Assembly: GCA_002159075.1 (NCBI GenBank)
Contig: LZRT01000067.1
Location: 23,343-87,342, forward strand
From: Bacillus thermozeamaize
Lineage (GTDB): Bacteria; Bacillota; Bacilli; ZCTH02-B2
Reading direction: 5' to 3'
DNA length: 64,000 nucleotides
Shown here: positions 17,649 to 25,471 of the stretch, piece after piece
Layout of the letters: each line of letters begins with the position of its first letter
How positions within the stretch are numbered: position 1 is the first letter of the stretch
The notes under the pieces: model-generated
Databases searched by the model: none
What the model was told of the DNA's origin: nothing
Seen by the model: the letters and a program-made list of their open reading frames with translations, nothing else
Program-made: the position numbers and the translations under genes

Positions 17649-17749
17649 GTCTGTCCAGCGAGAGAGGAATTGATATTGCATGAATGGCACCCATCCTGGC
17701 TGTCGTCCATGAATTTTGAAATGAAAAGAAAAAGGAGGATCGTGGAATA

Positions 17750-17803
17750 AATAGAAACAGCCGAGCAGAAAACAGGACAAATGCCTGGATCTGCATCGGC
17801 TGT
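17750..17803 (-). terminator. Terminator after glmM
   Basis: On the minus strand ACAGCCGA and TCGGCTGT (17757-17764 and 17796-17803) pair around a long loop with an inner CAGG/CCTG stem, followed by TTTCTATTT. Confidence 0.65.
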
Positions 17804-17831
17804 CAGACAGTTATTCGCCGTGTCAATCAAT

Positions 17832-19187
17832 TTATTGGTTCAATTCCCGATCGACGATCTCCGCAATGCGCAGGATATGCTGGCGCAGGATCGCTTCATC
17901 GGGACCCTCCGCCATGATCCGCAACAGCGGCTCCGTTCCGGATGGGCGAACCAGCACACGGCCTGCATCGCCCAATCGCCGTTCCAGCTCGCCAATGGCT
18001 TCCATGATCGCCGGATGCTGCTGCCAGGCGGTTTTGGCTTCTGCCCTCTTCAGACGCACGTTGTGCAGCACTTGCGGGAATTTCCGCATGACCTGCTTGA
18101 GCTGCCCGAGCGTTTTCCCGCTTTCCCTGATCACCTGTACCAGTTGCAGGGCGGTCAGCATGCCATCGCCGGTCGTGTTATAATCCAGCAGGATCACGTG
18201 TCCGGATTGTTCACCGCCAATGACAAATCCTCCCTCAAGCATCCGTTCCAGCACATAACGGTCACCCACCGCCGTTTGTTCGGTGGCTATCCCCAACTCA
18301 CGCATCGCCTGGTACAGGCCGATATTGCTCATCACGGTGGTGACCAGGGTGTTTTTCGCCAGGCGTCCCTGTTCTTTCAACGACCGGGCCAGAATGCACA
18401 TGATGTGGTCGCCATCCACAATCTGCCCTTCTTCATCTACGGCAATCAGCCGGTCCGCATCGCCGTCAAAAGCCAGCCCCACATCCGCCCGCTGCCTTTT
18501 CACCTCTTCCTGCAAACGGGAGGGGTGCGTGGAGCCCACGCCATCATTGATATTGATGCCGTCCGGCTCAGCGCCAATGACCCACACCTCGGCCCCCAAC
18601 CGGCGAAACAGGCGCGGCGCAAGATAGGAGGCGGCCCCGTGGGCACAATCCAGAACCACTTTGAGTCCCTGCAAGTCTCCGTGGATGGTCCCCGACAAGT
18701 GATTCAGATAATCCTCGGCTTTTTCCGCTGCATCCAGGAGACGGCCCACCCCGCCGCCGACCGGGCGCGGCAGCTTGTCCTCCGGCTCATCCAGCAGGCG
18801 CTCGATCTGTTCCTCTTCCTCATCGGTCAGCTTGAACCCGTCCGGACCAAAAATTTTGATTCCATTGTCTTCCACCGGGTTGTGCGAGGCGGTGATCATG
18901 ATGCCGGCATCTGCCTGCAGCGTTTTTGTCAACCAGGCCACTCCCGGGGTGCTGATGATGCCGAGCCGGTATACATCTGCCCCAGCCGAAAGCAGGCCAG
19001 CGGTGAGCGCCGCCTCCAGCATCTCCCCCGAGATCCGCGTATCCCGGCCGATCAGGACTTTCGGCCGCCCGGAAGCACGAGCCGCAGCCAGATTTCCTTC
19101 CGCGCGGCCGATCCGAAACGCAAGCTCCGGCGTCAGCTCCCGGTTCGCGACGCCACGTACACCATCGGTGCCAAAATACTTCCTCAT
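17832..19187 (-). CDS. glmM: Phosphoglucosamine mutase
   Basis: Converts glucosamine-6-phosphate to glucosamine-1-phosphate for UDP-GlcNAc and wall synthesis. The 451-residue protein starts RKYFGTDGVRG, carries the active-site phosphoserine loop TASHNPVEDNG near residue 100, the metal-binding DGDADR near 240 and the C-terminal phosphate-binding RPSGTEP. The ATG at 19187 is set by homology; open frame continues upstream. It ends the cdaA-cdaR-glmM operon, the order known in Firmicutes where CdaA, CdaR and GlmM interact to control c-di-AMP. The usual next gene glmS is not here. Confidence 0.97.
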   Translation of the reverse strand: MRKYFGTDGVRGVANRELTPELAFRIGRAEGNLAAARASGRPKVLIGRDTRISGEMLEAALTAGLLSAGADVYRLGIISTPGVAWLTKTLQADAGIMITASHNPVEDNGIKIFGPDGFKLTDEEEEQIERLLDEPEDKLPRPVGGGVGRLLDAAEKAEDYLNHLSGTIHGDLQGLKVVLDCAHGAASYLAPRLFRRLGAEVWVIGAEPDGININDGVGSTHPSRLQEEVKRQRADVGLAFDGDADRLIAVDEEGQIVDGDHIMCILARSLKEQGRLAKNTLVTTVMSNIGLYQAMRELGIATEQTAVGDRYVLERMLEGGFVIGGEQSGHVILLDYNTTGDGMLTALQLVQVIRESGKTLGQLKQVMRKFPQVLHNVRLKRAEAKTAWQQHPAIMEAIGELERRLGDAGRVLVRPSGTEPLLRIMAEGPDEAILRQHILRIAEIVDRELNQ

Positions 19188-19254
19188 TCTTTTCCACTCC
19201 CATCGTTCTCTCTGGTTGTTCCAACAACATGACGTATCCATGATCGGGCCGAAC

Positions 19255-20541
19255 TCATCCCGATTCATTGGGCGGACGTTCCGGCGGCATCACGTCCTCA
19301 GGCTGATCGCCGGCCGGCTCCCTGCTTCCGGCGGCCTGCAGGAGAAATCTGGCTTCCGGCAATAGGCCTTTGACCTGGATAAACGGAGGCAGTTTCACCT
19401 CCATACGGCTGCGGTGCTCTCCCTCGGACAGCCGGCTGACATCCAGGATCACCTGCACATCGTTGGCGGACAGGGCGTCAAGCCGCTCCCCTGTCCCTTC
19501 CAGTGTCAGGTCCAGTTTTCCGTTTTCCGGCTGGAGCCATTTGATCTCTTTTCCGGCGGGCAGGCCCCTAACCTGAATCGGCAACTGCTCGATGACCCTG
19601 GTTCGGGATGGGCTGATTTGAACGCGCACCTCGATAACCGCAGGTTCTACACTGAACAGGCCTTTTTCTATAGGAACCGACAGTTTCAATACCTGCGTTT
19701 CCTTCAGGGTCGTCAGATCCAATGTCGGCCCGCGGTATTGGTGATACTTGTTCAGCACGGCAAGCGGCCCGATCAATGTCACTTCCTGGGGAGACATCTC
19801 CACCGCAGACACACTGTACCCATCCGGCAGGCGGCCTTGCAATTGCAAGTCCAAAGGCACCGTTTTGCGCGGACTGCGAATGGGCACCTCGACCCGAACG
19901 GTCGCTGGCTGGATATCCACATCCAGGCTGTTCCCCTGTGCATCGACGGCCCGCAATGATACCTCCTGGATCAAATGTTCACCTCTTGCATTCAAATGGA
20001 CGTACGCTTTCACTGAAACGACTCGATCCAGCAGGCTCTTGCCGCCGCCGATCCGCACCTCGGCCGGCCGGATGAGCGGCGAACCCAACTGGAAACCCTC
20101 CGGCAGCATCCCGAGCCATTCCACATCCACCGGCATGGATTTGCTCTCCCTGGCTTCCAGGACAATGCGCACTTCTGCAGGGTTGGCCTCTACGTGCAAG
20201 TTGGGAGGAAATCCGTCAAACTGCACGGGCACCCGTACCTCTCCCGGGCCAAAACCGGTGACATCCGCATACACTTTGTAATCGCGCAGGCGAAAAAGGC
20301 TCAAATCCCGTTGCGAACCGCGCAAAATCAGATCGACCGTTTGCGGCGCTTCCAGCAGCGCTACCTTTCGCTCGTCATATCTTACTTCCAGGGCGGCATT
20401 GTCAATGCGAATCTCATTTTGGGTGATTTCCGTGGTGGTCACCGGGTTGGGACTGGATCCATTGACGACAAACCAGAGCATAATGGCCAACAAGACAGAG
20501 ACGATGCGAACAACCATCGGCTGGTTCAACCACTTATCCAT
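19255..20541 (-). CDS. cdaR: CdaA regulatory protein with YbbR domains
   Basis: A 428-residue protein with one N-terminal membrane helix (VVRIVSVLLAIMLWFVV, about 10-26) and an extracytoplasmic part of roughly four YbbR repeats, visible as recurring P-x-x-V-x-(V/I) stretches near VDLILRGSQRDL, VRIVLEARESK, VRVEVPIRSPRK and VRVQISPSRTR. In other Firmicutes it binds and tunes diadenylate cyclase CdaA. Its start overlaps the cdaA end by 8 bases, implying translational coupling. The C-terminus has a proline-rich tail. Confidence 0.93.
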   Translation of the reverse strand: MDKWLNQPMVVRIVSVLLAIMLWFVVNGSSPNPVTTTEITQNEIRIDNAALEVRYDERKVALLEAPQTVDLILRGSQRDLSLFRLRDYKVYADVTGFGPGEVRVPVQFDGFPPNLHVEANPAEVRIVLEARESKSMPVDVEWLGMLPEGFQLGSPLIRPAEVRIGGGKSLLDRVVSVKAYVHLNARGEHLIQEVSLRAVDAQGNSLDVDIQPATVRVEVPIRSPRKTVPLDLQLQGRLPDGYSVSAVEMSPQEVTLIGPLAVLNKYHQYRGPTLDLTTLKETQVLKLSVPIEKGLFSVEPAVIEVRVQISPSRTRVIEQLPIQVRGLPAGKEIKWLQPENGKLDLTLEGTGERLDALSANDVQVILDVSRLSEGEHRSRMEVKLPPFIQVKGLLPEARFLLQAAGSREPAGDQPEDVMPPERPPNESG

Positions 20542-21352
20542 CGGCTTTCTGCCCCCATTTCTGGCGGAAAGATCCTGCCTTTTTCGCCGACGGCATCAGC
20601 GCCTCCCGCAACCGCAAAAACAACACCTCGCCTTGAATGTCCCGCTCCAACACGCCATCGGAAGCCAGTGAGATTTGCCCCGTCTCTTCTGAAACGACCA
20701 GGCTCAAACAATCGGTGATCTCGCTGACCCCCACCGCGGCCCGGTGACGCGTCCCCAACTCCTTGCTGATGAAAGGGCTCTCCGAAAGCGGCAAATAGCA
20801 ACCCGCAGCCATAATGGTCGCATCACGGATGATCACCGCCCCATCATGAAGGGGGGTGTTGGGCGTAAAAATGTTAATGAGCAACTCTGCAGACAGTTTT
20901 GCCTCCAGCCGCGTCCCCGTCTCAATCATGTCGTTGAGCCCGATCTTCCGTTCCAGGACGATCAGCGCTCCAATGCGCCGCTGGGCCATGTATGTGGCTG
21001 CCTTGTAACAAGCCTCGGCCACGCTGAGCAGATCGCTGTCCTCCTGTACGCCGGTACGCACAAAGAAGCGGCCACGGCCCAATTGCTCCAAGGCTCGCCG
21101 AAATTCCGGCTGAAAAATGATCAAGATCACCAGAACGCCGTATGTAAACGCTTGGGACATCAGCCACTCCAACGTTCGCAGATTTAGAAGCGAACTCAGC
21201 ACCCACGCAAGGACGATGATCACAATGCCTTGAATCAACTGGATGGCTCGTGTCCCCCGGATGAGCATCAACAATTTATAGAAGACATACGAGACGATGG
21301 CGATATCAACCACCACCGAGAAAACCTGCCAGATCTCCTGAAGTGGCTTCAT
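20534..21352 (-). CDS. cdaA: Membrane diadenylate cyclase
   Basis: Makes cyclic di-AMP from two ATP. 272 residues, nearly the length of B. subtilis CdaA. Three N-terminal membrane helices (about 10-100) precede the DAC domain with its signature PLHDGAVII and RHRAAVG, both intact. The ATG at 21352 sits behind GGAGG; an open frame upstream is discarded. A rho-independent hairpin ends only about 20 bases before this start and tRNA-Gly lies 100 bases upstream, so expression may involve readthrough from the tRNA promoter. Confidence 0.96.
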   Translation of the reverse strand: MKPLQEIWQVFSVVVDIAIVSYVFYKLLMLIRGTRAIQLIQGIVIIVLAWVLSSLLNLRTLEWLMSQAFTYGVLVILIIFQPEFRRALEQLGRGRFFVRTGVQEDSDLLSVAEACYKAATYMAQRRIGALIVLERKIGLNDMIETGTRLEAKLSAELLINIFTPNTPLHDGAVIIRDATIMAAGCYLPLSESPFISKELGTRHRAAVGVSEITDCLSLVVSEETGQISLASDGVLERDIQGEVLFLRLREALMPSAKKAGSFRQKWGQKADG

Positions 21353-21374
21353 CCCGCGTTCCTCCGTAGCTAAT

Positions 21375-21406
21375 AAAAAAAAAGCTTGCAACTCCCGTGC
21401 AAGGCT
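21375..21406 (-). terminator. Terminator/attenuator between tRNA-Gly and cdaA
   Basis: On the minus strand AGCCTTGCA and TTGCAAGCT pair, followed by nine T. It lies between tRNA-Gly and the cdaA ribosome-binding site. Confidence 0.85.
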
Positions 21407-21450
21407 TTTGTGCTTTCCATTCAGTTCTTCACGCTGATTCATCAAATAAA

Positions 21451-21525
21451 TGGAGCGGACGACGGGATTCGAACCCGCGACCCTCGCCTTGGCAAGGCGA
21501 TGCTCTACCCCTGAGCCACGTCCGC
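21451..21525 (-). tRNA. tRNA-Gly (GCC)
   Basis: Complete cloverleaf with anticodon GCC, T-arm GGTTCGAATCC and encoded CCA. It is separated from the other nine tRNA genes by a small protein gene and has its own promoter. Confidence 0.97.
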
Positions 21526-21547
21526 ATAAAGAAGAATTCCATTAACT

Positions 21548-21576
21548 AACATACACCATCTGCCGCTCTTTTTCAA
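21548..21576 (-). promoter_or_regulatory. Sigma-A promoter of tRNA-Gly
   Basis: On the minus strand TTGAAA (21571-21576), 17 bases, TATGTT (21548-21553). It is the only clear promoter upstream of the tRNA-Gly/cdaA/cdaR/glmM stretch. Confidence 0.75.
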
Positions 21577-21622
21577 GCGGTTTTTTGTTGGAAAATATTT
21601 CCTTTCAAGCGCAATGAAAGAG

Positions 21623-21653
21623 GGCCCGCCGGAAGAATTCCTTCCAGCAGCCC
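21623..21653 (-). terminator. Probable terminator of the YjcZ-like gene
   Basis: Long stem, GGGCTGCTGGAAG with CTTCCGGCGGGCCC on the minus strand, followed by a weak T-rich tail. Confidence 0.5.
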
Positions 21654-21709
21654 CACAGCCCATCAACAGGAATACGGTAGGTTCACGGTTTTGGGTCCCC
21701 TTACACCAC

Positions 21710-21838
21710 TTATGGATCAACGTAACCGCCGTAGCCAAATCCACTGTGAGAGGCAATGATGGCCAGAAGCACGAAGATGACCAGAATCACGCCGATAAAG
21801 CTGCCGAGAAATCCTCCTCCACCTGCGGGATAACCCAT
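21710..21838 (-). CDS. YjcZ/SscA-family small sporulation-type protein
   Basis: A 42-residue protein: a glycine-rich start, one membrane helix FIGVILVIFVLLAII and a GFGYGGY tail. This is the YjcZ-family pattern; such proteins in Bacillus are small, hydrophobic and often made during sporulation. The ATG at 21838 is fixed by AAAGGAGG seven bases upstream; the longer open frame is not used. It lies between tRNA-Leu and tRNA-Gly, with terminators on both sides. Confidence 0.8.
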   Translation of the reverse strand: MGYPAGGGGFLGSFIGVILVIFVLLAIIASHSGFGYGGYVDP

Positions 21839-21936
21839 ATGAGAACCTCCTTTCCAGCTTGATAGTACATCGTATTCCCTCCCAAATGGATCGTTATCGC
21901 GCAATTGCCTAATTTTGGTGCTTGCAGTTCAGGAAT

Positions 21937-21976
21937 AAAAAACGCCGCACAGGCAACCACCCTGAGCGACGTTTTT
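21937..21976 (-). terminator. Terminator of the main tRNA operon
   Basis: On the minus strand AAAAACGTCGC pairs with GCGGCGTTTTTT. It lies about 55 bases after tRNA-Leu. Confidence 0.85.
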
Positions 21977-22031
21977 GTGCCGATGTATAGGATTTGCGAC
22001 GAAAATCACCGATGTTTTATTGCTGGTATCC

Positions 22032-22114
22032 TGGTGCGGGTGAAGGGACTCGAACCCCCACGGTTTCCCACTGGAACCTAAATCCAGCGCGTCTGCCAGT
22101 TCCGCCACACCCGC
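22032..22114 (-). tRNA. tRNA-Leu (TAG)
   Basis: Class II tRNA with a long variable arm, anticodon TAG and encoded CCA. Last gene of the nine-tRNA operon. Confidence 0.96.
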
Positions 22115-22170
22115 ATCTTTGCTTGTCCGCAGCAGCACCACTGACAGAATGGTGTAAATAAACAAAAAAA

Positions 22171-22246
22171 TGGTGAGCCATGGTGGACTCGAACCACCGA
22201 CACCCTGATTAAAAGTCAGGTGCTCTACCAACTGAGCTAATGGCTC
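22171..22246 (-). tRNA. tRNA-Lys (TTT)
   Basis: Cloverleaf with anticodon TTT, D-arm TAGCTCAGTTGGTAGAGC and encoded CCA. Confidence 0.97.
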
Positions 22247-22252
22247 ATAACG

Positions 22253-22327
22253 TGGCTGGGGAGGTAGGATTCGAACCTACGCATCACGGAGTCAAAGTCC
22301 GTTGCCTTACCGCTTGGCTACTCCCCA
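22253..22327 (-). tRNA. tRNA-Gln (TTG)
   Basis: Cloverleaf with anticodon TTG, acceptor starting TGGGGAG and encoded CCA. Confidence 0.97.
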
Positions 22328-22336
22328 ATATGTAGA

Positions 22337-22421
22337 TGGTGGAGGGGGTAGGATTCGAACCTACGAAGGCAACGCCAACGGATTTACAGTCCGCCCCATT
22401 TGACCACTTTGGTACCCCTCC
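22337..22421 (-). tRNA. tRNA-Tyr (GTA)
   Basis: Class II tRNA with anticodon GTA, long variable arm and encoded CCA. Confidence 0.96.
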
Positions 22422-22452
22422 ATAAAATTTCCCAAAAAAAAGAGCTTATACA

Positions 22453-22528
22453 TGGTGCCGGTGAGAGGACTTGAACCCCCAACCTACTGATTACAAGTCA
22501 GTTGCTCTGCCAGTTGAGCTACACCGGC
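22453..22528 (-). tRNA. tRNA-Thr (TGT)
   Basis: Cloverleaf with anticodon TGT and encoded CCA. One of two threonine isoacceptors in the array. Confidence 0.97.
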
Positions 22529-22554
22529 TTGACTGTCAAAGCTCCAGTTGTCGA

Positions 22555-22630
22555 TGGTGGACGGTGACGGGTTCGAACCGCCGACCCCCTGCTTGTAAGG
22601 CAGGTGCTCTCCCGGCTGAGCTAACCGTCC
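22555..22630 (-). tRNA. tRNA-Val (TAC)
   Basis: Cloverleaf with anticodon TAC and encoded CCA. One base separates it from tRNA-Glu. Confidence 0.97.
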
Positions 22631-22631
22631 A

Positions 22632-22706
22632 TGGTGACCCGTAGGGGATTCGAACCCCTGTTACCACCGTGAAAGGGTGGTGTCTTAACCACTTGACCAA
22701 CGGGCC
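22632..22706 (-). tRNA. tRNA-Glu (TTC)
   Basis: Cloverleaf with anticodon TTC and encoded CCA. Confidence 0.97.
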
Positions 22707-22712
22707 ATCTGC

Positions 22713-22788
22713 TGGAGCTCCCAACCAGACTCGAACTGGTGACCTCTTCCTTACCATGGAAGCGCTCTACCTGCTGAGCTATGGGAGC
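22713..22788 (-). tRNA. tRNA-Thr (GGT)
   Basis: Cloverleaf with anticodon GGT and encoded CCA. Confidence 0.97.
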
Positions 22789-22794
22789 TTGAAC

Positions 22795-22869
22795 TGGCTC
22801 CTCCGACAGGACTCGAACCTGTAACCTACCGGTTAACAGCCGGTTGCTCTACCATTGAGCTACGGAGGA
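22795..22869 (-). tRNA. tRNA-Asn (GTT)
   Basis: Cloverleaf with anticodon GTT, acceptor TCCTCCG/CGGAGGA and encoded CCA. First gene of the operon Asn-Thr-Glu-Val-Thr-Tyr-Gln-Lys-Leu. Confidence 0.97.
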
Positions 22870-22900
22870 ACGGTCTGCGCACCTCTCTGTGCACTTCATT

Positions 22901-22929
22901 ATTCTAATACGTTTCGACGGAGATTTCAA
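22901..22929 (-). promoter_or_regulatory. Sigma-A promoter of the nine-tRNA operon
   Basis: On the minus strand TTGAAA (22924-22929), 17 bases, TAGAAT (22901-22906), about 30 bases before tRNA-Asn. Confidence 0.8.
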
Positions 22930-22940
22930 GATGCCTCGTT

Positions 22941-22960
22941 CAGTTGCCAACGGGCAACTG
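22941..22960. repeat. Perfect 8-bp dyad upstream of the tRNA promoter
   Basis: CAGTTGCC, four bases, GGCAACTG. It lies 11 bases beyond the -35 of the tRNA promoter, in the 318-base gap before pdaB. There is no T run, so it is more likely a protein-binding or cruciform site than a terminator. Nothing else but the sporulation promoter is seen in this gap. Confidence 0.6.
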
Positions 22961-23061
22961 CAACAACGTTAGGAATGATACCATGGATACCTGTCTTTGT
23001 CAACAGTCATCGCGGATCAAAATGCCATTCCGCGACCGGCTACGCCGGGTGACGGGTTTTC

Positions 23062-23090
23062 TCATACAGCCCGCAAGTTAGGCATACATT
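23062..23090 (+). promoter_or_regulatory. Sporulation sigma (E/G-like) promoter of pdaB
   Basis: CATACATT at 23083-23090 fits the sigma-E -10 consensus exactly. TCATACA at 23062-23068, 14 bases upstream, matches the -35 consensus at five of seven positions. Confidence 0.5.
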
Positions 23091-23187
23091 AATACTGGCA
23101 TGCGCGGACAACCTTATCACGATCATGCCTCGTTCTTCACGTTGATGCCAACATCAAGCAAACCCATCAGAAAAGAGGTGTCGCCCG

Positions 23188-23967
23188 ATGAATCTTTTCA
23201 TGGTCTTAAAAGCCGCACAATTGAAGAGGTTCCTGATTTTTACCGTGGCCGCAGCCTTTGCCGTCGGCGTGTTTTTCGTGGAAAAAGAAGAGGAGAGCAT
23301 CTTTGCCGACGCCGTCCCCACCTTCTCCAGCGACGAACCCTCAGCCATCTACAGCGTGCCGACAGACAAGAAAAAAGTGGCCCTTACTTTCGACATCAGC
23401 TGGGGAGACAAGCGCCCCGGACCGATTCTGGATGTGCTGAAAGATAAACAGGTGGAAAAGGCCACTTTCTTTCTCTCCTCGCCCTGGGCCGAAAATCATC
23501 CCGAGATCGTACAGCGAATCGTCGATGCGGGGTATGAAATCGGAAGCCACGGCCATAAACACGTCAACTACAGCCGGTTGAGCGATGAAGAGATTCGCCA
23601 GCAAATCGCCAAGGCTGACCAAATCCTGCGCGAGTTGACGGGCGTCAAACCCAATCTCATCCGGATGCCCAACGGGGATTTTGACAAGCGTGTCCTGCGC
23701 GTGGCAGATTCGCTGGGCTATACGGTCATTCAGTGGGATACCGACTCCCTCGACTGGATGAATCCGGGGGTTGACCGCATCATCCAACGCGTCCTGGACA
23801 AGGTGCACCCCGGGGACATCATCCTGATGCACGCCAGCGACTCCTGCAAACAGACGCATGAAGCCCTGCCCGTGATTATCGACCGGCTTCGCGAACAAGG
23901 ATATGAACTGGTTACCGTCTCTGAACTGATCGCGACCGCCCAGATCGATACCACCGAACTGCCTTGA
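23188..23967 (+). CDS. pdaB: Polysaccharide deacetylase family sporulation protein PdaB
   Basis: A 259-residue NodB-homology protein with an N-terminal membrane anchor (FLIFTVAAAFAVGVFFV, about 14-30). The deacetylase motifs are present: motif 1 TFDISWGDK (the usual TFDDG is changed to TFDIS), motif 2 SHGHKH with the metal histidines, motif 3 RMPNGDFDK, and ILMHASD at the end. PdaB is needed for spore maintenance and cortex in B. subtilis. Its neighbours kbaA, gerD, salA and cwlD are the same as there. The ATG follows AGAGGTG. Confidence 0.93.
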   Translation: MNLFMVLKAAQLKRFLIFTVAAAFAVGVFFVEKEEESIFADAVPTFSSDEPSAIYSVPTDKKKVALTFDISWGDKRPGPILDVLKDKQVEKATFFLSSPWAENHPEIVQRIVDAGYEIGSHGHKHVNYSRLSDEEIRQQIAKADQILRELTGVKPNLIRMPNGDFDKRVLRVADSLGYTVIQWDTDSLDWMNPGVDRIIQRVLDKVHPGDIILMHASDSCKQTHEALPVIIDRLREQGYELVTVSELIATAQIDTTELP

Positions 23968-23970
23968 CGC

Positions 23971-24594
23971 TCAGGCGGTGGCCCATTTCTTCTTCCGCGC
24001 CGGTGACGGTTTCTTTCCGTCATTGACCAGCCGGTGCAAGATTAACACCTGCCAAGCGTTGCAAACGAAAAGCGGCACCCCCATGACCCACATCGACAGC
24101 GGGTTGCCTGTGAGCAGGGCGGGCAGCCATTCCAGCGTCGTCAGAACCACCATCACAAACAACGTCGGAATAAAGGCTTGCCTGTCCGTCATCCAGCTTT
24201 TCAGTATCGCAACGACCAACCCAACGGCAAGAAGGGCCAGCGGCAGAGGCAGGTAATCCAGCCAGCGGCCGCCGCCTGCCGCAGCCCTCAGCCATACCCA
24301 GTCGATCAGCACCAGCAAGATGAGCAACGCCTGAAAGCTTTGCCAGAGCCAGTTTCGTTTCAGAAGCCCCAGCATCATCGACTGGAAAAACAGATAGGCA
24401 AACAGGCCCATCTGGCTGATTAAACTGAACATCAGCCCCGCGCCCGCATAACCGATAATCGACAGGATCAACTCCTGGCCGACCACCTCTTCGCCGGTTT
24501 GAAACACGTACATACCGAAACCAAAGAACAGCCCGGAAAGGCCGCCAATCGCCAATGTGGTGAAAAAGAGAAACGCCCAGTTGCGCGCTTTCAC
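23971..24594 (-). CDS. kbaA: KinB-signalling pathway activator KbaA
   Basis: A 207-residue integral membrane protein with six predicted helices, including IGGLSGLFFGFGMYVF and LILSIIGYAGAGLMFSLI. In B. subtilis KbaA activates the KinB branch of the sporulation phosphorelay. The start is GTG 24594, nine bases after GGAGG; the ATG near the Shine-Dalgarno is out of frame. The gene converges with pdaB, leaving three bases between their stops. Confidence 0.9.
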   Translation of the reverse strand: MKARNWAFLFFTTLAIGGLSGLFFGFGMYVFQTGEEVVGQELILSIIGYAGAGLMFSLISQMGLFAYLFFQSMMLGLLKRNWLWQSFQALLILLVLIDWVWLRAAAGGGRWLDYLPLPLALLAVGLVVAILKSWMTDRQAFIPTLFVMVVLTTLEWLPALLTGNPLSMWVMGVPLFVCNAWQVLILHRLVNDGKKPSPARKKKWATA

Positions 24595-24671
24595 TACGCA
24601 TATCCTCCCCTATCACGCCTTCGGCTTATCCTTCAAGGCGCTTTTCATTATGATTTTACCAGTCTTCCGCC

Positions 24672-24702
24672 CGCATTCCAAGGAACCTTTTCACGCATAA
24701 TA
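24672..24702 (+). promoter_or_regulatory. Sigma-G-like promoter of gerD
   Basis: CATAATA at 24696-24702 equals the sigma-G -10 consensus. CGCATT 18 bases upstream matches four of six -35 positions. gerD is known to be forespore-expressed. Confidence 0.45.
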
Positions 24703-24734
24703 CATCCAGAATGTTATCCGAGGGGAGTATCATC

Positions 24735-25403
24735 ATGAGCCATTCTCAAGCAAAGACACATCCATGGGGGTTGCGAAAAAGGCGGATGGCACTGATGGGG
24801 CTGTTGGCCTTCATCCTGGTCGCCAATGGCTGTAACCCGGCACAACGGCCCCAGGAACCATTGCCCTATGAAAGCACAAAGGAAATGGTCGTGGACATTC
24901 TCAAAACGGACGCCGGGAAAAAAGCGGTTCAGGAGATGTTTAACGATCCGGAATTTCAAAAACAGGTCATCCTCAGTGAGGACGACCTGAAAAAAATCAT
25001 TCAAGAAATGATCACCGGTGAACAAAACCGGGAAAAATTGAATGAAATCATCCGTGAACCGAAGTTTGCCGCCGAGTTGGGAAAAGCGTTAAAAGAACAA
25101 AACAAGACGCTCCTCAAGGATTTGATGAAAGATCCGGAATACCGCTCCATGATGATCGAAGCCATGCAGGATCCCGAATTCGAAAAGGAATTGTTGAAAC
25201 TGTTCAAAAGCAACCAATTCCGTCAGCAAATGATGAGCGTGATGAAAGAGTCGCTGCAAAGCCCCATGTTCCAGGAGGAGCTCCTGCAATTGATGATCAA
25301 GGCGCAAGAAGAAGCCACCAAGCCGAAGAAAGAAAAAAAGCAGCAGGGTGGACAGCAGGACGGCGGAAAAGGTGGTGGCGGTGGTGCAGCGGGTGGAAGT
25401 TAA
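24735..25403 (+). CDS. gerD: Spore germination lipoprotein GerD
   Basis: A 222-residue lipoprotein with lipobox VANGC (cysteine near residue 33). The charged helical core contains regularly repeated (K/E)DPE-(F/Y) units at about 30-residue intervals (NDPEFQKQ, REPKFAAE, KDPEYRSM, QDPEFEKE), then a lysine- and glycine-rich tail. GerD organises germinant receptors in the inner spore membrane. The ATG at 24735 follows GAGGGGAG; an upstream in-frame ATG is rejected. The gene converges with salA. Confidence 0.92.
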   Translation: MSHSQAKTHPWGLRKRRMALMGLLAFILVANGCNPAQRPQEPLPYESTKEMVVDILKTDAGKKAVQEMFNDPEFQKQVILSEDDLKKIIQEMITGEQNREKLNEIIREPKFAAELGKALKEQNKTLLKDLMKDPEYRSMMIEAMQDPEFEKELLKLFKSNQFRQQMMSVMKESLQSPMFQEELLQLMIKAQEEATKPKKEKKQQGGQQDGGKGGGGGAAGGS

Positions 25404-25471
25404 CCTGCGAGCAGCACCGAACCCATGGGTCGCTCACAGCAAAATCACCCTGCGCCCACCGCGTGATCCAT

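Noticed and set aside
17781..19232. 483-codon plus-strand frame
   Set aside because: Antisense shadow of glmM.
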